From NCBI GenBank assembly GCA_016710015.1, contig JADJLR010000001.1:558001-622000 (forward strand): a DNA stretch of 64,000 bases. Direction: 5' to 3'. Shown one piece after another: positions 58,763 through 64,000 of this stretch. The stretch comes from Flavobacteriales bacterium (GTDB lineage: Bacteria; Bacteroidota; Bacteroidia; Flavobacteriales_F; PHOS-HE28). The notes under the pieces were generated by a model that ran no database searches, was not told the DNA's origin, and was given only the letters and a program-made list of their open reading frames with translations. The first letter of the stretch is position 1, and each line of letters starts with the position of its first letter. The position numbers and the translations under genes were made by a program.

Positions 58763-59833
58763 CTACTCGACCACTTTATCGATGTACCGCGAGTTCATGA
58801 TGCTGAGCGCACCCATGTACTTCAATCCGAAGGTCATGGTGTCACCCACCTTGTAATTCTGGGCGCTTTCTCCTAGGTCAACGACCAACATATCGGAGCT
58901 TGCCTCGATGATCGTCACCTTTTCGTCGTCTGGTATCAAGAACGAAGGTTGGACGTCCAAGAGGCCCACGTCGATGATCGCACGGTACGTCTTCCTTCCA
59001 CGATCGGCTGTACTGAATTTCGCTTTACGACCAGAAGGATTCGCCATACGATCACCAGTAGGAACGACAGGCTTTTCGTACAGTTCGATCACCTCGGTAT
59101 ACAGCTTGAACACCTCATCATTCATGCCCGGCAACGTGCCGCCGTGGAAAAGGTCGGCACCGAAGTAGAGCGCTTCACCGATACGGAAATGGTTCACGCC
59201 TTGCGGCAATTCCTTGTTCAGCAACAAGGGCAACGCCACTGTGGTGCCACCGGACACCCATGGAATGACCTTGTTGAAGCGCGCCTCGATCAGTTGCTTG
59301 TACAAACTGAGTTGGATCAACTTGTCCGTCGATGGCATCACCCCATTGAGGCAATTGAGGTTGGTCCCGATCCCGATGATCTCGATGCCGGGCAACTTGA
59401 AGACCTTGGCGTAGAACTCACCCAGGGCCTCCCCGACCACACCCTCGCGTAGGTCGCCCATCTCCACCATGATGATGACCTTATGGATGCGCTTCTGTTT
59501 GACGGCTTCTACGCTGAGCCCACGGATCGTCGCCAACTCCGTATTGAAACTCACATCAGCGAACTTCACGACGTTCTCCCAACTTCGCTTGGCCGGTGGT
59601 TTGATGTAGACCGTTTGCACATCCGGCGCGATCGCCTTGATGGCTTTGAGGTTGCTGATCCGTGTATCGTGCATTTCCTTGATGCCGAGATCGACCAACT
59701 CCTGCAAATAGCGCCGGTTCCCGCACAGCACTTTCGTTACCACTCCCCAATCGATATCCGCTTTGTCGAACATCTTCTGCAACACCTTGTAGTTGGCTTG
59801 CAGCTTCTTGCGATACAATTTCAAGTAAGCCAT
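58763..59833 (-). CDS. Alanine/ornithine racemase-family PLP enzyme
   Basis: A 356-residue protein with the fold-type III barrel of alanine racemases. The cofactor lysine is K34 in VVTKVLCGN; the N-terminal MAYLKLYRKKLQANYKVLQ and the later NLNCLNGVMPSTDKL, VSGGTTVALPLL and ALYFGADLFHGGTLPG match the YhfX/ornithine-racemase branch. It should racemise an amino acid, perhaps ornithine, which would connect with rocD nearby. Substrate is uncertain. It is the last gene of a minus-strand run (SSS symporter, GNAT, M20, alr, this gene) and follows alr by ten bases. Confidence 0.87.
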   Translation of the reverse strand: MAYLKLYRKKLQANYKVLQKMFDKADIDWGVVTKVLCGNRRYLQELVDLGIKEMHDTRISNLKAIKAIAPDVQTVYIKPPAKRSWENVVKFADVSFNTELATIRGLSVEAVKQKRIHKVIIMVEMGDLREGVVGEALGEFYAKVFKLPGIEIIGIGTNLNCLNGVMPSTDKLIQLSLYKQLIEARFNKVIPWVSGGTTVALPLLLNKELPQGVNHFRIGEALYFGADLFHGGTLPGMNDEVFKLYTEVIELYEKPVVPTGDRMANPSGRKAKFSTADRGRKTYRAIIDVGLLDVQPSFLIPDDEKVTIIEASSDMLVVDLGESAQNYKVGDTMTFGLKYMGALSIMNSRYIDKVVE

Positions 59834-59843
59834 GGGAGCATGA

Positions 59844-60992
59844 TCAATCCGTGATGACGCGCGGAATATCGCGCGGTAGTCGTGTCAGCATTTCGTAGTT
59901 GAGCTGTTCGCTCATTTCACTGAAAGAGGAGACCGAGATCCGCTGGTCGCCTTGTTCCCCGATCAACACCACGGGGTCCCCTGCCGCCGCTCCTGCAATG
60001 CCGGTGACATCCACGCTGATCGCATTCATGTTCACGATGCCGGTTATCCGTGCGCGTTGACCCCGGATCAGGACAGCACCGAAATTACTCAAGCCACGAT
60101 CGAAGCCATGCGCATACCCGACCGGCACGACCGCAACACGCATGTCGGTCTGTGCTTCACAAGATGTGCCGTAGCCGATGAACTGACCGGCTTTCACATC
60201 CGTCACCGCCATTACTTGACTGTTCCAACTGATCAAGCGGCGCAATGGATCCTCCGCATCGCCGTGCATACCACTGTACCGGAACCACGTTTCGGAGTTG
60301 GACCAGAAACCATATTGCATGATGCCTACGCGCGCCATGTTGCCGATGGTCCCGGGATAGTTCATGACCCCTGCGGAACATGCCTGATGGTGGTATTCGA
60401 ACAAGATCCCGGAGCGTTCAACTTGGTTCCGGGCCACGTCGAAGTGTGCGATCTGCTCGCGCACCCGATCATCATTCACCAGACTTTCTGCACCTGCGAA
60501 ATGCGTGAACAGGCCGATCGGTTCGATGTGGTCCATCTTCTCCAACAAGCGATCGAACACGTTCTTCAGGACCTTCACTTCGAATCCGGTGCGATGCATA
60601 CCGGTCTCCACTTCGATGTGTACCCGTGCCTTGCGACCGGTGCGTTCTGCGGTTCGGATCGCGCGTTCCAAACGGCTTACGTTGTGGATGCAACACTCCA
60701 CACCCTGTTCAACGGCCCAATCCAATGCCTCGTCGTCCACCAGACCCATGATGAATACATCTGGTTTCCCCACTCCGGCATTGAGCAGCACATAGGCCTC
60801 ATCCGCGCTGTATACGCCGAAATAGTCCACACCATTTTCCATGGCAAGTTGAACGAAGGGCTCGATGCCATGACCGTAGGCATTCCCCTTCACCACGCTG
60901 CACAAGCGGGCCGTCCCCAAACGCTCCTGAACGAAGGCGAGGTTGGTCCGGAACGCGGACTTGCTCAAGGTGATGTATGAAGGCGGGAACAT
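59844..60992 (-). CDS. alr: Alanine racemase
   Basis: A 382-residue enzyme from ATG 60992; a TTG at 60995 is less likely. It makes D-alanine for peptidoglycan. The cofactor lysine is K35 in SVVKGNAYGHG. ETGMHRTGFEVKVL near 128, the pocket SAGVMNYPGTIGNMARVGIM near 207 and the catalytic-tyrosine region VPVGYAHGFDRGLSN are typical. The start overlaps the stop of the amidohydrolase gene by one base. A second racemase follows directly. Confidence 0.93.
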   Translation of the reverse strand: MFPPSYITLSKSAFRTNLAFVQERLGTARLCSVVKGNAYGHGIEPFVQLAMENGVDYFGVYSADEAYVLLNAGVGKPDVFIMGLVDDEALDWAVEQGVECCIHNVSRLERAIRTAERTGRKARVHIEVETGMHRTGFEVKVLKNVFDRLLEKMDHIEPIGLFTHFAGAESLVNDDRVREQIAHFDVARNQVERSGILFEYHHQACSAGVMNYPGTIGNMARVGIMQYGFWSNSETWFRYSGMHGDAEDPLRRLISWNSQVMAVTDVKAGQFIGYGTSCEAQTDMRVAVVPVGYAHGFDRGLSNFGAVLIRGQRARITGIVNMNAISVDVTGIAGAAAGDPVVLIGEQGDQRISVSSFSEMSEQLNYEMLTRLPRDIPRVITD

Positions 60993-62131
60993 CAATTCAT
61001 TTGTGCAAGGGCGTGGAACAAAGCGATTCCGTGGGGCGTGATAGCATCCGGAAAGTCATAATCCGGATTGTGCAAAGCGGGCATATCCGTTCCTGCTCCC
61101 AGCCCCACCATACAACCGGGATAAGCGGCCGTGAACAGTCCGAAATCCTCACCCCATTTGTAGGGATGCACGGCCTCCACAGCACTCAATCCCGCTCGCT
61201 TCGCGGCCTCACGCACCATGGCCACCATGGCTGCATCATTCTGGTTGGCATGGAAGCGTTGGGTGTAACTGATCTCCACCCCAAGTTGGTGTTGGTCTCC
61301 CAAGGTCCTCGCGATGCCTTCCAACTCCTGCTGAAGCCTCGTCAGTTCCTCATCCGTCCAACAACGGATGGTCAGATGCATTTCCGCTTTTCCTGCACTG
61401 ATGCCGTGGTCCTTGCTTCCGAGTTCGGCGTACACACTAGAGACCACGCGCATGCCTGGATCGGACACATCGTTGCGATTCAAGGCCAACGCTTGTTGGA
61501 AGAAGGCACACATGGCCAACGCCGGATCGATACCATGTTCGGGTTCAGCGGCATGGGAAGTGCGCCCATTGAATGCAACGATGATGCTATTGACCGAGGC
61601 GTTGAAGGATCCTTCGCGAAGGAGCACTTGACCTCGTGGAACACCAGGCAGGTTGTGCAGTGCATACACGCGATCCGGGACAATGGCCTGCATCCGTTCA
61701 TCGGCCATCACCGCTTTCGCACCTTCCCCATTCTCTTCCGCCGGTTGGAACAACAGCCAGACCTTGCCGGCAGTGGGTCGCTGCGCTGCCAGTTCTTCGG
61801 CCAATCCGTAAAGAATGGTCATGTGCCCATCGTGCCCACATTTGTGTGACACGCCGTCAACGGACGATCGGTACTCGAAGGTGTTCACCTCGGTGATCGG
61901 CAGCGCATCCAACTCACAACGGAACAACCGCGTGGGGCCGGGCTTTCCACTATCGAACAAGGCCATAACGCCAGTGCCTCCCACCTGCGTGAGTAGATCA
62001 TCCGGCTTTAGGCGAGCAAGTAGCGCACTGATCCTTTCCGCCGTGTGCGATTCCTTTCCGGACAGTTCCGGGTGCGCATGCAATTCACGCCGAAGCGCTG
62101 TCAATCGTTCGTGCTGTTCAGGCGTGATCAT
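60992..62131 (-). CDS. M20-family amidohydrolase (peptidase M20D type)
   Basis: A 379-residue metallo-amidohydrolase. The metal site is C98-G-H100-D-G-H103-M (SHKCGHDGHMT) with LLFQPAEENGEGAK near 126; the dimerisation domain starts about 180. A further marker is FRCELDALPITE near 70. Members cleave N-acyl amino acids, indole-3-acetyl amino acids or succinyl-diaminopimelate. Acetyl- or acyl-amino acid is a plausible substrate, given the neighbouring acetyltransferase and racemases. It overlaps the GNAT gene by four bases and alr by one. Confidence 0.9.
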   Translation of the reverse strand: MITPEQHERLTALRRELHAHPELSGKESHTAERISALLARLKPDDLLTQVGGTGVMALFDSGKPGPTRLFRCELDALPITEVNTFEYRSSVDGVSHKCGHDGHMTILYGLAEELAAQRPTAGKVWLLFQPAEENGEGAKAVMADERMQAIVPDRVYALHNLPGVPRGQVLLREGSFNASVNSIIVAFNGRTSHAAEPEHGIDPALAMCAFFQQALALNRNDVSDPGMRVVSSVYAELGSKDHGISAGKAEMHLTIRCWTDEELTRLQQELEGIARTLGDQHQLGVEISYTQRFHANQNDAAMVAMVREAAKRAGLSAVEAVHPYKWGEDFGLFTAAYPGCMVGLGAGTDMPALHNPDYDFPDAITPHGIALFHALAQMN

Positions 62132-62562
62132 CGGTGCAAACGCATTTCAAGATACTTGTTCGTGAAGCCCAAGGATTCGTACAGTTTACGCGCTGGATTG
62201 TCCGGTTCCACGTGCAACGCAATGGATCCTCGTGCGCGTTCCAATGCTTGCTCCATCAATCCCTTACCTACGCCTTTGCCACGTTGATCGCCTCGTACAG
62301 CGATGTACACAAGGATGTTCTCAGGGATGTAACCCTTCATGCCGGTGTTGTTCACGACCACCACACCAACGGGTTCACCGCTGTCAATGGCCGCAATGAT
62401 GAAGCCACCACGCTTCGGATCCATGCAGTATTCCATGCAGGCCAAGATGTCCTCTTTGCGATCGCCGTATTGATCCAAGTGCTTCTCCAAGAATGAGGCG
62501 AGCTGATCGTTCGAATGGATCGCATGCTCTCCCGATTCGGGGTCGATATGTATGTAGTTCAT
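62128..62562 (-). CDS. GNAT-family N-acetyltransferase
   Basis: A 144-residue protein with the acetyl-CoA site R-G-D-Q-R-G-K-G-V-G-K-G (V-Y-I-A-V-R-G-D-Q-R-G-K-G) near 89-104 and the C-terminal NPARKLYESLGF near 122. It would acetylate an amine; substrate unknown. ATG 62562 overlaps the symporter stop by four bases, and its own stop overlaps the amidohydrolase ATG by four, so it is translationally coupled to both. Confidence 0.88.
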   Translation of the reverse strand: MNYIHIDPESGEHAIHSNDQLASFLEKHLDQYGDRKEDILACMEYCMDPKRGGFIIAAIDSGEPVGVVVVNNTGMKGYIPENILVYIAVRGDQRGKGVGKGLMEQALERARGSIALHVEPDNPARKLYESLGFTNKYLEMRLHR

Positions 62563-64000
62563 CGTAGTGGTTGGAAAGTTCGCTGTGGAAAGATGCGTGC
62601 AAGAACGATGGCCACCAACGTGGCTGCCGAGATCCCGAAGATATTGGCATCCAGCCCTGCGGGGAGTGCAACTTCCATCAGCGTCAATGAAACCGTGGTA
62701 CCTCCGCCCACGATCATGGCGGCGAGGGCAGCACGCGCATCCCGAAAGCCGAAGAACACGGCACCCACCAAGGGGACCAGCAAACCGGAAACCATGAACG
62801 CGTACGAATGCAACATCAGCGAAAGCACATTCTCCATGGTGAGCGCGATACCGATGGCCACGACACCCAATGCCAAGGTCACGATCTGGGAAAGGCGAAG
62901 CGTGCGCGCAATGTCCGTAGCCGGTCGGAAGCGCTCGATGATGTCCGTGATCAAGTTCCCGGAAGCAGCCATCAAGCAGCTATCTGCAGTAGAAAGGATG
63001 GCGCTGAAATAGACGGAGAGCATCAAGCCGAGCAGACCGACGGGTAGGATGGCGCGGAGCAGCAAGGGCAGTCCCATCTCCGGATCGATCGTCGCTGCAT
63101 CGCCCACCAAGCCATCCAACAATCCTTGTTCTGCACCGACGTGCGCCAACATGCCCAGTGCCACTCCAAGAAAAGCCATCACCGGCCATTCGAACAACCC
63201 AGCGATGAACCAGGCCTTCTGCGCGTCACGTTCGCTACGCGATGCATAGATACGTTGATAGAGTGTCATGCCCACGAACCAGATCGGGACGATGGTAACG
63301 GCCCAATCGATCAGTTGCACAGCACCGATGTTGTCCAAACGCAACATGGCGGGGTCCACGGTGGATCGTATTCCATCCCACCCTCCAACGGCCAGGAAGG
63401 CCATGGGAAGGCCCACCAAAGCAAGTCCGCTGATGAGCACGGCCCATTGAATGGTATCCGTGTACACCACGGCCTTCATACCACCGAGCACGGTGTACAA
63501 TACGGTCACTGTACCCATCACGATCAAGGCGGTGCGGAGATCAAGGCCTTCCACTGCAGCGCTCGCCAACTTGGCGCCGGCGAGTAGCTGCGAACTGGTG
63601 AAACCGAGATAGCCGACTACACAGATCACACCAGCGACAAAGGCCACGCGCTGATCGAAGAAACGTCCGAGCAACTGCGGGAAGGTGAGTAAGGAATGAT
63701 CACGACCGAGCGTGTACACTCTAGGGATCAACAGGACCGCAGCCAACCACGCTCCTAAAAGACCGGTGAAGAGCATCCACGAGCCACTAAGGCCCATCAC
63801 GAAACCAAGGCCACCCAATCCGATGGAGAATCCGCCACCCACGTCAGTAGCAACCACCGAGAGTCCGATGTGACCGGCACTCATCCCTCTTCCGCCAACG
63901 AAATAATCGTCGGTGCTGGTATTCTTCCGCATGAACCAGAGGCCGACCCCCAGCAGGGCGATCATATAAACAAGGAAGATACCGGCATCGATCCAGTGCA
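62559..64000 (-). CDS. Sodium:solute symporter (SSS family), 5' end just beyond the window
   Basis: The frame is open to the last base of the window; upstream of ATG 63965 it continues HWIDAGIFLVY, a normal first helix, so the real start is probably the codon at about 64001. 480 codons are visible. SSS marks: NTSTDDYFVGGRGMSAGHIG near 25, ATDVGGGFSIGLGGLG, the sodium-site region NLITDIIERFRPATD near 345 and 12-13 helices. The substrate is likely an amino acid or organic acid. It starts the acetyltransferase/amidohydrolase/racemase operon. Confidence 0.9.
   Translation of the reverse strand, partial: HWIDAGIFLVYMIALLGVGLWFMRKNTSTDDYFVGGRGMSAGHIGLSVVATDVGGGFSIGLGGLGFVMGLSGSWMLFTGLLGAWLAAVLLIPRVYTLGRDHSLLTFPQLLGRFFDQRVAFVAGVICVVGYLGFTSSQLLAGAKLASAAVEGLDLRTALIVMGTVTVLYTVLGGMKAVVYTDTIQWAVLISGLALVGLPMAFLAVGGWDGIRSTVDPAMLRLDNIGAVQLIDWAVTIVPIWFVGMTLYQRIYASRSERDAQKAWFIAGLFEWPVMAFLGVALGMLAHVGAEQGLLDGLVGDAATIDPEMGLPLLLRAILPVGLLGLMLSVYFSAILSTADSCLMAASGNLITDIIERFRPATDIARTLRLSQIVTLALGVVAIGIALTMENVLSLMLHSYAFMVSGLLVPLVGAVFFGFRDARAALAAMIVGGGTTVSLTLMEVALPAGLDANIFGISAATLVAIVLARIFPQRTFQPLR

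Noticed and set aside
1..64000. CRISPR arrays, rRNA genes and insertion sequences
   Set aside because: No regularly spaced repeats with unique spacers, no rRNA core motifs and no transposase frames were seen.

Overview
The window reads as a chromosomal piece of a GC-rich Bacteroidota, most likely Flavobacteriales-like. This is inferred from gene content, not from a marker-gene tree. Supporting signs are several secreted proteins with type IX secretion (T9SS) C-terminal sorting or gliding-motility domains, a bacillithiol deacetylase (BshB1), a fused E1 alpha-beta 2-oxo acid dehydrogenase, paired NhaD antiporters, a cytochrome c maturation operon whose CcmE carries a Cys-type haem site, and TAnnTTTG-like promoter boxes. 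No rRNA, CRISPR array or insertion sequence was seen. Two tRNA genes are present, Ser-CGA and His-GTG.

Layout. 1-2600: end of the fused E1 gene, a 414-bp imperfect palindrome and an unknown gene. 2990-7745: three tandem POT-family peptide transporters, the middle one broken by an inferred 40-nt deletion. 7796-12058: secreted thioredoxin-like protein, citrate synthase, small membrane protein, UspA protein, M50 protease with CBS domains. 12024-14345 (minus): cytochrome-like lipoprotein, OB-fold protein, YceI and a beta-barrel protein. 14645-18806: both tRNAs, each with a tandem duplication just downstream, around DinB and two NhaD genes. 18938-22987: glycan cluster (GT4 transferase, propeller-type transferase, flippase). 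22984-31234: bacillithiol and peroxidase genes, then three surface proteins, one frameshifted. 31596-37121: ccmB, C, D, E, F. 37118-40064: DUF2520, KdsC-like phosphatase, UbiA, Maf. 40096-45449: two very large adhesin-like proteins. 45579-48950: MazG, a triply frameshifted GT87-like gene and a secreted serine hydrolase. 55878-64000: ornithine aminotransferase, RlmD, then an amino-acid racemase/amidohydrolase/acetyltransferase/symporter operon.

The most striking region is 48996-55824. A tyrosine recombinase is followed, in the same direction, by five back-to-back units. Each unit ends in a palindromic site with the architecture of an integron attC: an outer AAC...GTT box pair, an inner imperfect inverted pair and a variable loop. 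The outer box at each unit's 3' end is the reverse complement of that unit's own 5' end, as expected if each unit excises as a circle. The recombinase lacks the insertion that defines IntI, has an extra N-terminal domain, and points toward the cassettes. This is an integron-like cassette system built on a non-IntI recombinase. Its cargo is mostly unknown small proteins. It includes a three-gene operon with a SecB-like chaperone that resembles a toxin-antitoxin-chaperone module, a decayed relative of the first cassette gene, and an AT-rich four-helix membrane protein.

Six inferred one-nucleotide frameshifts, all explainable at short homopolymers (positions near 27002, 46668, 46936, 47133 and 57280, in three genes, plus a cytosine run at the transporter deletion), suggest that residual assembly errors and true gene decay must be separated before the broken genes are called dead.
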